Source: Caulobacter hibisci
Lineage (GTDB): Bacteria > Pseudomonadota > Alphaproteobacteria > Caulobacterales > Caulobacteraceae
Length of the DNA: 64,000 nucleotides
Direction: 5' to 3'
NCBI RefSeq assembly: GCF_016135805.1
Contig: NZ_JADWOX010000002.1
Location: forward strand, 558,001-622,000
This document shows positions 1-8,879 of the stretch, piece after piece. A program made the translations under genes and the position numbers. The notes below the pieces were generated by a model. That model searched no databases. It saw only the letters and a list, made by a program, of their open reading frames with translations, and had not been told where the DNA came from. The first letter of the stretch is position 1. Each line of letters opens with the position of its first letter.

Positions 1-285
1 GAGGCGAGCAAGGCGGTTGCGACCAAGGCCGCCGCCCGCAAGGCGACCGCCGCCAAAGCCGATGCCGGCAAGGTCGACGCGCCCAAGGCCGATCCTGGCA
101 AGGCCGCCGTCAAGTCGGTGAAGCCGCAGGGCCCCAAGGCCCAGAAGCGGGTCTCGACCACCCCGAGCTACAAGGTCGGGGCCAAGTCGGCCGGCGGCAA
201 GGCCGGCGGTCCGCGCCGTCCGGTGGCCGGCTCGCGCGTGGTCCGCGGCAACAAGATCCCCGGCGGTAAGCCCAAGGGCCGCTAG
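1..285 (+). CDS. C-terminal fragment of a lysine/alanine-rich protein (5' end outside window)
   Basis: Reading frame 1 is open from the first base to a TAG at 283-285 and encodes 94 residues. The composition is strongly basic: repeated Ala-Lys blocks, then a Gly/Arg/Pro/Lys-rich end finishing GGKPKGR. Such tails occur on nucleic-acid enzymes of alphaproteobacteria (for example RNase R or topoisomerase I), but no catalytic domain is visible here, so the protein cannot be named. It converges on the chemoreceptor gene with only 18 bp between the stop codons. Coding is supported by the open frame and GC-rich third positions. Confidence 0.7.
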   Translation, partial: EASKAVATKAAARKATAAKADAGKVDAPKADPGKAAVKSVKPQGPKAQKRVSTTPSYKVGAKSAGGKAGGPRRPVAGSRVVRGNKIPGGKPKGR

Positions 286-303
286 TTCAAGGTTGGGAGG
301 AGC

Positions 304-1836
304 TTAGAACTCCTCCCACTCCTGGCTCACCGCCACGGCGGCCGAACCCGAACCGGGGCGGAACGACTGGGCGATGCGGCTCTGGGCGGCAGCGACCGGG
401 TTGGACGTCGGCCGGGCGACCGGAGCGGAACGCGGCGCCGGCTGGGCCGTCGCCGCGCCGGTGTCGAACCGCGAGACCAGCTCCGACAGAGCCGAGGCCT
501 CGTTGCGCAGGCTGGCGGCGGCGGCGGTGGCTTCTTCGACCATGGCGGCGTTGCGCTGGGTCACCTGGTCCATCTGGTTGATGGCGGTGTTGACCTGGTT
601 GAGGCCGCCGGCCTGTTCGTGGGCCGACTGGGCGATCTCGGAAATCAGGGTGTCGATCTCGGCGATGCGGCCGACGATGCCGTTCAGCGACTGTCCGGTG
701 TCGCCCACCAGCTTGGCGCCGCGTTCGACCTGGGCGCTGCTGTTGGCGATCAGGGTCTTGATCTCCTTGGCCGCCTCGGCCGAGCGCTGGGCCAGGGCCC
801 GCACTTCCTGGGCGACGACCGCGAAGCCGCGACCAGCCTCGCCCGCGCGGGCGGCCTCAACGCCGGCGTTCAGGGCCAGCAGGTTGGTCTGGAAGGCGAT
901 CTCGTCGATCACCCCGATGATCTGGCCGATCTTGCCCGAGCTCTGCTCGATCTCGCCCATGGCGGCGATGGCGTCGCGCATGATCTCGCCCGAGCGGGTG
1001 ACTTCCTGGCGGGTCGTCGAGGCCGCGGTCGAGGCCGACTTGGCGCCGTCGGCGCTGCGGCGGACGGTGGCGGTGATCTCGTCGAGGGCGGCGGCCGTCT
1101 CTTCCAGGCTGGCGGCCTGCTGCTCGGTGCGCTTGGAAAGGTCTTCCGAGGCTAGGGTGATCTCGTTGGAGCCGTTGCGCACGCCGCTGGCCGAGCTGGC
1201 GATCGAGTCCATGGCCTGGCGCATGGCTTCCAGGGCGGTGTTGTAGTCGCTCTTGATCGAGGCGAAGCGGCCCTCGAAGGCGGCGGTGATCTCGGCGGTC
1301 AGGTCGCCGGCGGCCATGCGCCGAAGGTTGTCGGCCAGGGTCAGCACCACGGCGCCCTGTTCGGCCTCGGTGCGACGCAGGGCGTCGTTGGCCAGGCGCT
1401 CGTGCTCGGCCTGGGTGATGTCGGTGCAGAACTTGATGACCTTGCAGGGCTTGCCCGCGGCGTCGAACACCGGGTTGTAGGCGCCCTGGATCCAGATCTC
1501 GACCCCGCCCTTGCCCTGGCGCTGGAACTTGCCGGCGAAGAACTCGCCGCGGCCCAGGTTCAGCCAGAACTGCTTGTACTCGTTGGTCCGGGCGAAGTCC
1601 GGATCGGCGAACATGCTGTGATGGCGGCCGCGGATCTCGTCCAGCGAATAGCCCACCGTCTTCAGGAAGTTGGTGTTGGCGGTCAGGATCGTGCCGTCCA
1701 GCTCGAACTCGATGACGGCCTGCGAGCGATGGATCGCCGCGACGGTGGCCTCGAGTTCGGCGAGGCGGGCGTCGGTGGTCTCGCGACCCTTGTTGAACAG
1801 CGTGAACGGCATCGGATCAGGCCCCGGCGACAGCAT
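304..1836 (-). CDS. Cytosolic PAS-domain methyl-accepting chemotaxis protein
   Basis: This is a chemoreceptor of 510 residues with no membrane segment, so it should signal from the cytoplasm to CheA/CheW. One PAS domain covers about residues 35-140. A HAMP-like linker follows (about 150-230), then a long helical signalling domain with the conserved hairpin tip around 305-365 ([20 protein letters not shown] and the GRGFAVVA stretch). The last five residues are EWEEF, which fits the x-W-x-x-F docking pentapeptide for CheR/CheB. The start at 1836 is used; an alternative ATG at 1812 gives MPFTLFNKG and is equally possible. A CtrA-like box lies just upstream. The PAS ligand cannot be inferred. Confidence 0.93.
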   Translation of the reverse strand: MLSPGPDPMPFTLFNKGRETTDARLAELEATVAAIHRSQAVIEFELDGTILTANTNFLKTVGYSLDEIRGRHHSMFADPDFARTNEYKQFWLNLGRGEFFAGKFQRQGKGGVEIWIQGAYNPVFDAAGKPCKVIKFCTDITQAEHERLANDALRRTEAEQGAVVLTLADNLRRMAAGDLTAEITAAFEGRFASIKSDYNTALEAMRQAMDSIASSASGVRNGSNEITLASEDLSKRTEQQAASLEETAAALDEITATVRRSADGAKSASTAASTTRQEVTRSGEIMRDAIAAMGEIEQSSGKIGQIIGVIDEIAFQTNLLALNAGVEAARAGEAGRGFAVVAQEVRALAQRSAEAAKEIKTLIANSSAQVERGAKLVGDTGQSLNGIVGRIAEIDTLISEIAQSAHEQAGGLNQVNTAINQMDQVTQRNAAMVEEATAAAASLRNEASALSELVSRFDTGAATAQPAPRSAPVARPTSNPVAAAQSRIAQSFRPGSGSAAVAVSQEWEEF

Positions 1837-1875
1837 CTTATGGCTGCGCTACACCTTAAGGGTGTGCCTTGATCG

Positions 1876-1890
1876 TTAGCCGAGACTTAA
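1876..1890 (-). promoter_or_regulatory. CtrA-box-like TTAA-N7-CTAA upstream of the chemoreceptor
   Basis: Read on the minus strand this is TTAA, seven bases, CTAA. It matches the Caulobacter CtrA consensus TTAA-N7-TTAA at 7 of 8 fixed positions. It sits 40-54 bp upstream of the chemoreceptor start, in an AT-richer 243-bp intergenic stretch shared with the SDR gene. CtrA controls much of Caulobacter motility and chemotaxis, so the context fits. A single near-match can occur by chance. Confidence 0.3.
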
Positions 1891-2079
1891 AAAACGACGT
1901 GTTCCGTAACGGCACAGCGCGTCGAATTGTCGCGAATAGGCGTTTTCGTCCGAAGAGTCGTGATGACGACGCAGCGGTGACGAAATTATCCGCAATATCC
2001 GTGCTTTCAAAAAGGGTGTCGACGCGCTGATTCTATAGTTCAGAGCGTGAAACTACACCTGACTATGCCTGGACGGGGC

Positions 2080-2832
2080 TCAGCCGAGGCTGGCGGATTC
2101 CTGGCCTCGATCCTTGAAGCGGACCACGCCCTTGGGCGGCTCGCGCTCGGGGCGAGCAAGGTCGATGATGAAGGGCGCGATTTCGGCCGGATCCTGCACC
2201 GTCGCCTGGTCTTCGCCCGGGAAGGCCAGGGCCCGCATCTTGGTGCGCATGGCGCCGGGGTCGACGCAGAGCGCCCGCACGGCGGTGTTCTCCATCTCGT
2301 CGGCATAGCAGTCGACGATGGCCTCCAGCCCGGCCTTGGACGCGGCATAGGCGCCCCAGAAGGCCCGATGGCTCTTGGCGACGCTGCTGGTCAGGAAGAT
2401 GGCCCGGCCGGCGTCGGAGGCGCGCAGCAGCGGGTCCATGGCCCGGATCAGCCGCCAGTTGGCCGTCAGGTTGGTCGACAGGATCATGTCCCAGCCCTTG
2501 GGCTCCAAGTGGCCCACCGGCGTCAGCGGGCCCAGAACCCCGGCCGCGCCGATCAGGATGTCCAGCCTGCCAAAGCGTTGATGCAGCGCCGCGCCCAGAT
2601 GATCCAGGCTGTCGGCCTCGCGCAGGTCCATCGGCACGAGAGTGGCGTGCTCGCCGGTGGCGGCCAGGATGGCGTCGTCCAGCGCCTCCAGCGCCCCTTG
2701 CGTGCGGCCCAGGGCCACGACGTGGGCGCCGGCCTGGGCCAGGCCCAGGGCGATCGCCTGGCCGATGCCGCGGGTGGCGCCGGTGACGAGGGCGATGCGG
2801 CCGGCCAGCGGCTTGTCGGTCGGGATGGTCAT
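2080..2832 (-). CDS. SDR-family NAD(P)-dependent oxidoreductase
   Basis: This 250-residue protein is a classical short-chain dehydrogenase/reductase. It has the Rossmann cofactor motif TGATRGIG near residues 18-25, the NAG-like AAG at about 96, a catalytic Ser in the LTSS stretch, and the YAASK Tyr/Lys pair near 160. It resembles FabG but sits outside the fatty-acid cluster, so the substrate is unknown. It lies 52 bp downstream of the BASS transporter on the same strand, which may mean co-transcription. The length is normal for the family. Confidence 0.9.
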   Translation of the reverse strand: MTIPTDKPLAGRIALVTGATRGIGQAIALGLAQAGAHVVALGRTQGALEALDDAILAATGEHATLVPMDLREADSLDHLGAALHQRFGRLDILIGAAGVLGPLTPVGHLEPKGWDMILSTNLTANWRLIRAMDPLLRASDAGRAIFLTSSVAKSHRAFWGAYAASKAGLEAIVDCYADEMENTAVRALCVDPGAMRTKMRALAFPGEDQATVQDPAEIAPFIIDLARPEREPPKGVVRFKDRGQESASLG

Positions 2833-2884
2833 GAGCGTTTCCGGGGGCCTCTGACGGGCGATTGTTCTTGGCGTGGGAAGGAGA

Positions 2885-3868
2885 TCAGGTCTCGTCGGCG
2901 GGCCTGGCGCCGTAGCGCTGGGCGATGACCGAGCAGGCCATCAGCTGGATCTGGTGGAAGATCATCAGCGGCAGCACCAGCACGCCGGCGGTGGCGCCGG
3001 GGAACAGGATGCCGGCCATCGGCACGCCGGTGGCCAGGCTTTTCTTGGAGCCGCAGAACACGATGGCCACCTCGTCGGCCTTGGAGAAGCCCAGGGCCCG
3101 GGCGCCGAACACCGTGGCCAGCATGACCACGGTCAGCAGCACGCCGCAGGCCAGCAGCAGCACGATCAACTCCAGCGGCGAGACCTTGCGCCAGAGGCCC
3201 TCGACCACGGCGGCGCTGAAGGCCGAATAGACCACCAGCAGGATCGAGCCGCGGTCGACGCGGCCGACCAGGGTCTTGTGCTTCTCGATCCACTTGCCGA
3301 CCACCGGCCGGGCCAGTTGGCCGGCCACGAACGGCAGCAGCAGCTGGACGACGATCGACTGGATCGAGTCCCAGCCGCCGACGTCGCCGTGGGCGTTCAT
3401 CAGCAGGCCCACCAGCACCGGCGTCAGGAAGATGCCGAACAGGTTCGAGGCCGAGGCCGCGCAGACGGCGGCGGCGACGTTGCCGCGTCCGATCGAGGTG
3501 AAGGCGATCGACGACTGCACGGTCGAGGGCAGGCAGGCCAGGAACACCATGCCCGCCGCCATGGTCGGCGACAGCACTCCGGCCTTGCTGATCGCCAGGC
3601 CCAGGAGCGGGAACAGCAGGAAGGTGAAGGCCAGGATGGTCAGGTGCAGCCGCCAGTGGGTGATCCCGGCGACCACGGCTTCGCGAGAGAGTTTCGCGCC
3701 GTGCAGGAAGAACAGCAGGGCGATGGCGATCTTGACCACCCAGCCCATGATCTCGGCGGCCTGGCCGCGCACCGGCAGGAACGAGGCCAGCACGACCATG
3801 CCGATCAGGGCCAGGATGTAGCCGTCGATCTTCAGCTTGGAGAGGACGGCGGAAACGGGATTGGCCAA
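2885..3868 (-). CDS. Bile acid:sodium symporter-family (YfeH-like) membrane protein
   Basis: This 327-residue inner-membrane protein has about ten hydrophobic helices and fits the BASS/SBF-like (YfeH) transporter family. Visible family features are the FFLHGAKLS segment near residue 55, the conserved helix-break region CLPSTVQSSIAFT near 110, and the second pseudo-repeat with SASNLFG. Members move organic anions with sodium, but this subgroup has no assigned substrate. The start ATG at 3868 is preceded by a good CTCCTGT (minus-strand ACAGGAG) ribosome site. It lies downstream of purF, from which it is separated by a palindromic unit. Confidence 0.88.
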   Translation of the reverse strand: MANPVSAVLSKLKIDGYILALIGMVVLASFLPVRGQAAEIMGWVVKIAIALLFFLHGAKLSREAVVAGITHWRLHLTILAFTFLLFPLLGLAISKAGVLSPTMAAGMVFLACLPSTVQSSIAFTSIGRGNVAAAVCAASASNLFGIFLTPVLVGLLMNAHGDVGGWDSIQSIVVQLLLPFVAGQLARPVVGKWIEKHKTLVGRVDRGSILLVVYSAFSAAVVEGLWRKVSPLELIVLLLACGVLLTVVMLATVFGARALGFSKADEVAIVFCGSKKSLATGVPMAGILFPGATAGVLVLPLMIFHQIQLMACSVIAQRYGARPADET

Positions 3869-3964
3869 GGGGCGACTCTCACAGGAGGTGTCACCCGTGT
3901 GTCCGGGCGATCCGAGCGGCCGGAGGTCAAACCAGACAGGCCGTGTAGCGGGTTAGCGCAGCTT

Positions 3965-3991
3965 GGGTCCCCCGAACAAGCCGGAGGACCC
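3965..3991 (-). terminator. Palindromic unit / probable purF terminator
   Basis: A stem of ten pairs with one mismatch (3965-3974 with 3982-3991) encloses a seven-base loop, 12 bp past the purF stop. There is no U-tract. The sequence, including the flanking CAGCTTGGGTC and central ACAAG-CCGG, resembles one arm of the larger inverted repeat at 17736-17820. It is therefore probably a single REP-type unit that also ends or protects the purF transcript. Confidence 0.5.
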
Positions 3992-4003
3992 GAAAGGCGC
4001 GGC

Positions 4004-5506
4004 CTAGGCGCTGACCAGCAGCGACAGCTGCTTCTCGGCCTGGTCGTTGCGGCCTTCGGCGATCTCGCGATCGGTCAGGCGGGTGGGGTAGTCGCCGGTG
4101 AAGTAGTGGTCGGTGAACTGCGGGGCGGCCGGATCGCGCGGTGCGCAGTCCAGGGCCTCGTACAGGCCTTCGACCGACAGGAAGCCGAGGCTGTCGACCT
4201 CAAGGAACTTGGCCATCTCTTCCAGCGACTTGGTGGCGGCCAGCAGCTGTTCGCGCTCGGGCATGTCGATGCCGTAGAAGTCGGGCCACTTGATCGGCGG
4301 GCTGGCCGAGCGCAGGTGCACTTCCTTGGCGCCGGCCTCGCGGACCATGCGGACGATCTTCAGCGAGGTGGTGCCGCGCACGATCGAGTCGTCGATCAGG
4401 ATGACGCGCTTGCCTTCCAGCACGGCGCGGTTGGGGCTGTGCTTCATGCGCACGCCCAGTTCGCGCACGCCTTGGGTCGGCTGGATGAAGGTGCGGCCCA
4501 CATAGTGGTTGCGGATGATGCCCAGGTCGAAGGGCAGGCCGCTTTCGGCCGCGTAGCCGATCGCCGCCGGCACGCCGCTGTCGGGCACGGGCACCACGAC
4601 GTCGGCCTCGACGCCGGTCTCCATCGCCAGGCGGCGACCCATGCGCTTGCGCACCTCGTAGACCGAGCGGCCGTTCACGACGCTGTCGGGACGGGCGAAA
4701 TAGACATATTCGAACACGCAGGGGCGGGCGGCCGGGGCCGCGAACGGCCGCAGCGACTTCACGCCGGTATCGCTGATCACCACCATCTCGCCGTGCTCGA
4801 CGTCGCGCACAAAGCGGGCGCCGATCATGTCGAGGGCGCAGGTTTCCGAGGCCAGCACCGGCTTGCCGTCCAGGTCGCCCAGAACCAGCGGGCGGATGCC
4901 CAGCGGGTCGCGGATGCCGATCATCTTCTTGTTGGTGATGGCGACCAGGGCGTAACCGCCCTCGATCTGGCCCAGGGCGTCGATGAAGCGGTCGACGATG
5001 CGGGCCTTTCGCGAGCGGGCGATCAGGTGGAGGATCACCTCGCTGTCCGAGGTCGACTGGAAGATCGCGCCTTCCTGCACCAGGCGCTCGCGCAGGGTCA
5101 GGAAGTTGGTCAGGTTGCCGTTGTGGGCGAGGGCCAGGCCCCCCGTCTCCAGGTCGGCGAACATCGGCTGGACGTTGCGGATGAAGCTGCCGCCGGCGGT
5201 GGAATAGCGGGTGTGGCCGATGGCCATGTGGCCCGGCAGGCGCTGGACCAGGTCGGCGCCGGTGAAGGCGTCGCCCACGTGACCCATGTGGCGCTCGGTG
5301 TGGAAGCGCTGGCCGTCGAAGGCGGCGATGCCGCAGGCTTCCTGGCCGCGGTGCTGCAGGGCGTGCAGGCCCAGCGCCGCGATGGCCGAGGCGTCGCGCA
5401 CCCCGAACACGCCGAACACGCCGCACTCCAGGCGCAGGGTGTCGTCCTCGGGGTCACGCCAGGGCATGGACGAGAAGCGGTCGGTCGACTGGCCGATAGA
5501 CGTCAT
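4004..5506 (-). CDS. purF: Amidophosphoribosyltransferase
   Basis: PurF makes phosphoribosylamine from PRPP and glutamine, the first committed step of purine synthesis. The 500-residue protein has an N-terminal class II glutamine amidotransferase domain with nucleophile C28 in ECGVFGVFG, preceded by a propeptide that is normally cleaved. The PRPP-binding motif VILIDDSIVRGTTS lies near residue 370. Length and motifs match the long PurF type. The start overlaps the cvpA stop by 4 bp, so translation is probably coupled in a radA-cvpA-purF operon. Confidence 0.97.
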   Translation of the reverse strand: MTSIGQSTDRFSSMPWRDPEDDTLRLECGVFGVFGVRDASAIAALGLHALQHRGQEACGIAAFDGQRFHTERHMGHVGDAFTGADLVQRLPGHMAIGHTRYSTAGGSFIRNVQPMFADLETGGLALAHNGNLTNFLTLRERLVQEGAIFQSTSDSEVILHLIARSRKARIVDRFIDALGQIEGGYALVAITNKKMIGIRDPLGIRPLVLGDLDGKPVLASETCALDMIGARFVRDVEHGEMVVISDTGVKSLRPFAAPAARPCVFEYVYFARPDSVVNGRSVYEVRKRMGRRLAMETGVEADVVVPVPDSGVPAAIGYAAESGLPFDLGIIRNHYVGRTFIQPTQGVRELGVRMKHSPNRAVLEGKRVILIDDSIVRGTTSLKIVRMVREAGAKEVHLRSASPPIKWPDFYGIDMPEREQLLAATKSLEEMAKFLEVDSLGFLSVEGLYEALDCAPRDPAAPQFTDHYFTGDYPTRLTDREIAEGRNDQAEKQLSLLVSA

Positions 5507-6126
5507 CGAGATTTCTCCACCAGGTCGTCGGACTTTCGACGCTGGTCTTTATCATAGCCTTCTTCGCCACGGTCGGCGTCGGACGGTTTGTCGCTGGCGC
5601 CGTCTCGGACCGCGTCCTCGATGGCGGGAGCCAGCTTGCCGGCAAGTCCTGCGCCCTTCGGGGCGAACACCTTCAGCACCCGGGCGCTGGCGTTGGACAG
5701 CGGATAGAAGATCGACTCCGACACCCAGGCCGGCACGCGGTCGCGCGGCGTGGCCATGTGGAAGACGAGGTTGAAGACGCCCAGCACCACGAGGGCGCGG
5801 AGCAGGCCGAAGGCCAGGCCGATCAGCCGGTCCAGCAGGCCCAGGGCGCCGTCGGCGTGCAGGGTCTTGGTCAGCTGGCCGCCCAGCAGGCGCAGGGCCA
5901 CGAAGGCCACGACGAAGGTGACCAGGATGGCGGCGGCTGTCGCCGCCCAGTCCGGATCCATGATGTCTCGGAACAGGGGACCCGTCAGCCGCAGGCCCAG
6001 CAGCGCCACCACGGCGGCGACGATGAACGACAGGGCCGAGGTCAGCTCCCGCGAGGCGCCCCGGAAGAAGCCGACGGCGCCGGAGACCAGCAGGATCAGT
6101 CCGGCGATGATGTCGAACGGCGTCAC
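5503..6126 (-). CDS. cvpA: CvpA family membrane protein
   Basis: This 207-residue protein has four hydrophobic helices in its first 140 residues and a charged Asp/Lys-rich cytoplasmic tail of about 50 residues. The starting MTPFDIIAGLILLVSGAVGFFRG is characteristic of CvpA, a conserved inner-membrane protein first tied to colicin V production and usually found next to purF. It overlaps radA upstream and purF downstream by 4 bp each. The biochemical function of the family is not established. Confidence 0.93.
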   Translation of the reverse strand: MTPFDIIAGLILLVSGAVGFFRGASRELTSALSFIVAAVVALLGLRLTGPLFRDIMDPDWAATAAAILVTFVVAFVALRLLGGQLTKTLHADGALGLLDRLIGLAFGLLRALVVLGVFNLVFHMATPRDRVPAWVSESIFYPLSNASARVLKVFAPKGAGLAGKLAPAIEDAVRDGASDKPSDADRGEEGYDKDQRRKSDDLVEKSR

Positions 6127-7505
6127 GCGTGCGAGCTCCAGATGTCGTTCTCGATTCTACGGACCGCGTCGGCCAGTCGCGCCGCGCCGGCCACCGGCAG
6201 GGCGCCGCCGCCTTCGGGCAGGCCCGACAGCGGTCCCAGCGCGCGGCCGAACCCCAGCTTGGCGGCTTCCTTCAAACGCGACTCCATTCGGCTCACGGGC
6301 CGGATCTCGCCGGAGAGGCTGACCTCGCCGAACACCACGCAGTCCTGCGGCAGGGCGACATCCATGGCCGAAGAGGCCAAAGCGGCCGCCGCCGCGAGGT
6401 CGGCGGCGGGTTCGGTGATCCTCAGCCCGCCGGCGACGTTCAGATAGACGTCCTTGTCGCCAAAACCAAGGCCGCAACGCGATTCAAGCACGGCGAGCAC
6501 CATGGCCAGGCGTCCGGAATCCCATCCGACCACGGCGCGTCGGGGCGTTCCGTAAGCGGACGGGGCCACCAGGGCCTGGAATTCCACCAGCACCGGACGC
6601 GAGCCCTCGATGCCGGCGAACACCGCCGCGCCCGCCGCCCGCTCGCCGCCCTCGTTGAGGAACAGGGCCGAGGGGTTCTTGACCTCGCGCAGGCCGATGT
6701 CGCCCATCTCGAACACGCCGATCTCGTCGGTGGCCCCGAAGCGGTTCTTGGCCCCGCGCAGGATGCGGAACGGATAGCCGCGCTCGCCTTCGAAGCTCAG
6801 CACCGCGTCGACCAGGTGCTCGACCACGCGCGGGCCGGCGATCTGGCCGTCCTTGGTGACGTGGCCGACCAGCAGGATGGCCACGCCCTGCTTCTTGGCC
6901 AGCCGCACCAGCTCGGTGGCGCAGGCGCGGACCTGGGTCACCGTGCCGGGACCGGCCTCGTGGGCGTCGCTCCACATGGTCTGGATCGAGTCGATGACCA
7001 CCAGGTCGAACTTGTCGCGCTTCAGCCCGTCGAGGATGTCGCGCAGGCTGCTCTCGGCCGCCAGCTTCACCGGCGCGCCGGCCAGGCCCATGCGGTCGGC
7101 GCGGCCGCGGATCTGCTCCACGGCCTCTTCGCCCGAGATGTAGGCGCAGGACACGCCCCGGCTCGAGGCGTTGGCGCAGACCTGCAGCAGCAGGGTCGAC
7201 TTGCCCACGCCTGGGTCGCCGCCGATCAGGATCGCCGAGCCGGGCACCACGCCGCCGCCGCAGACCCGGTCGAACTCGTCGACGCCGGTCAGGATGCGGG
7301 GCGGGGCGGGGGTGTCGCTTTCCAGGCCGGTGAACTGCAGGCCGCGGTTGCGGGTGGCCTTGGTGGCCGACAGGCTGCCGGGCGCGCGCACGCCGACCTC
7401 CTCGACGAGGGTGTTCCAGCTCTGGCAGGCGGGGCATTGCCCGGCCCATTTGCTCTGGACCGCCCCGCAGGACTGGCAGGCGTAAACGGCGCCGTCGCGG
7501 GCCAT
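6123..7505 (-). CDS. radA: DNA repair protein RadA
   Basis: RadA is a RecA-like ATPase that helps process recombination intermediates. The 460 residues begin with a four-cysteine zinc finger (C10, C13, C24, C27), followed by Walker A GGDPGVGKST at 95-104. The RadA-specific KNRFG motif is present in KNRFGATDEIGVFEM, and a C-terminal Lon-protease-like domain follows. The start ATG at 7505 lies in a 162-bp divergent region shared with the Yip1-type gene. It is the first gene of the radA-cvpA-purF operon. Confidence 0.97.
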   Translation of the reverse strand: MARDGAVYACQSCGAVQSKWAGQCPACQSWNTLVEEVGVRAPGSLSATKATRNRGLQFTGLESDTPAPPRILTGVDEFDRVCGGGVVPGSAILIGGDPGVGKSTLLLQVCANASSRGVSCAYISGEEAVEQIRGRADRMGLAGAPVKLAAESSLRDILDGLKRDKFDLVVIDSIQTMWSDAHEAGPGTVTQVRACATELVRLAKKQGVAILLVGHVTKDGQIAGPRVVEHLVDAVLSFEGERGYPFRILRGAKNRFGATDEIGVFEMGDIGLREVKNPSALFLNEGGERAAGAAVFAGIEGSRPVLVEFQALVAPSAYGTPRRAVVGWDSGRLAMVLAVLESRCGLGFGDKDVYLNVAGGLRITEPAADLAAAAALASSAMDVALPQDCVVFGEVSLSGEIRPVSRMESRLKEAAKLGFGRALGPLSGLPEGGGALPVAGAARLADAVRRIENDIWSSHA

Positions 7506-7667
7506 GGGGTCTTCCTGATTCTCGAATGGGTGGAGACTACAGGCTGGCGCGGTCCTGCGCCAAAGCCGGACGCAGCAGGCCGTCGCCGAACCTTGTTCCC
7601 GTTTTGCGCGCGGTGCGTATAGATAACACCGGGGGGCGCAGACTCAGGATCTTTCTGGAGGCGCCTA

Positions 7668-8861
7668 ATGTCCGTGGTCGAGCCCGGCACTGTTTCTTCT
7701 TCCGACCTGGTCGGCCGCGTGAAGCGGCTGCTGCTGTCACCGTCCGCCGAATGGGAGCGGATCGATCCGGAACCGGCCACTATCAGGGGGCTGTATGTCG
7801 GCTATGTCTGCATCCTGGCGGCCATTCCCGCGATCGCGGGACTGATCGGCGGCCAGGTCTTCGGCCACGGCATTCCCGGTCTGGTGACGGCCAGACCCGC
7901 CCTGGCCGCCGCGATCGTCGGAACCGTCGTCGCCTACGGCCTGTCGCTGCTGTCGGTGTTCCTGCTGGCCCTGATCATCGACGCCCTGGCGCCGTCGTTC
8001 GACGGTCAGAAGAACCAGATCCAGGCCTTCAAGGTGGCCGCCTATTCCAACACCGCCGGCTGGCTTGCCGGGGCTTTCAGCCTCTTCCCGCCGCTGGGGA
8101 TCATCGGCGGGCTGCTAGGGCTCTACGGTCTCTACCTGCTCTATACGGGCCTGCCGCGCCTGATGAAGGCGCCCAAGGACAAGGCCGTCGGCTACACCGT
8201 GGTGACGGTGATCTGCGCCATCGTGCTGTTCTTCGCCGTCAGCCTGGTCACTGGCGCCATCGCCGGCATGGCGGCCTTCGGCGGCCTTGCCGCGGCCTCC
8301 AAGGTCTCGGGCGACAGCGGCTCGCTGACGATCGGGGGCAACACCGTCGACCTCGGCAAGATGGAGGCGGCCTCCAAGCAACTGGAGGCGGCCAACGCCT
8401 CGATCGAGGCGGGCAAGGACAAGCCGGCCACCTCGCCCGACGTGCTGAAAGGGTTCCTGCCGGGCGCCGTAGCGGGCTTCTCGCGCACCACGCTGGAGGC
8501 CCACTCGGCCGGCGCCGAGGGGGCGGGCATGTCCTCGGCCCAGGGCGACTACGAGAAGGACGGCAAGCGCTTCAGCCTGGCCGTCACCGATCTGGGCGCG
8601 CTGGCGGGCCTGACGGCCATGGCCTCGGCCATGAACGCCCAGAGCTCGACGGAAACCGAGACCGGCTACGAAAAGGCCAGCACGGTCGGTGGCCGCCTGG
8701 TGTCCGAGAAGTGGGACCGTCAGGCCAAGTCCGGCAGCTACAGCGTCGTGGTCGGCAACCGCTTCACCATCGAGGCCAATGGCGACGCCGACAGCATCGA
8801 CCAGCTCAAGTCGGCCGTGGCGGCGGTCGACGCGGGCAGGCTCGAAGGCCTGGCGAAGTAA
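7668..8861 (+). CDS. Yip1-family integral membrane protein
   Basis: The N-terminal half of this 397-residue protein carries about five hydrophobic helices (residues 40-210) typical of the bacterial Yip1 domain. It starts with a short amphipathic stretch VKRLLLSPSAEWERI that is a hallmark of the group. The remaining 190 residues are hydrophilic, rich in Ala/Ser/Gly, and presumably periplasmic or cytoplasmic. No enzymatic motif is seen and the role is unknown. A GGAGG ribosome site lies 6 bases before the ATG. The gene converges on alr with an 18-bp gap. Confidence 0.85.
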   Translation: MSVVEPGTVSSSDLVGRVKRLLLSPSAEWERIDPEPATIRGLYVGYVCILAAIPAIAGLIGGQVFGHGIPGLVTARPALAAAIVGTVVAYGLSLLSVFLLALIIDALAPSFDGQKNQIQAFKVAAYSNTAGWLAGAFSLFPPLGIIGGLLGLYGLYLLYTGLPRLMKAPKDKAVGYTVVTVICAIVLFFAVSLVTGAIAGMAAFGGLAAASKVSGDSGSLTIGGNTVDLGKMEAASKQLEAANASIEAGKDKPATSPDVLKGFLPGAVAGFSRTTLEAHSAGAEGAGMSSAQGDYEKDGKRFSLAVTDLGALAGLTAMASAMNAQSSTETETGYEKASTVGGRLVSEKWDRQAKSGSYSVVVGNRFTIEANGDADSIDQLKSAVAAVDAGRLEGLAK

Positions 8862-8879
8862 TGGAAAGGGGCGGGGCCC

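Noticed and set aside
2873-5557. 894-residue plus-strand open frame antisense to the BASS gene and purF
   Set aside because: The composition is His/Gln/Ala/Gly/Arg low complexity, as expected of a GC-rich shadow frame. The opposite strand carries genes with clear family motifs.
6123-6126. Possible frameshift between radA, cvpA and purF
   Set aside because: The 4-bp overlaps are normal stop/start coupling, and all three proteins are full length.
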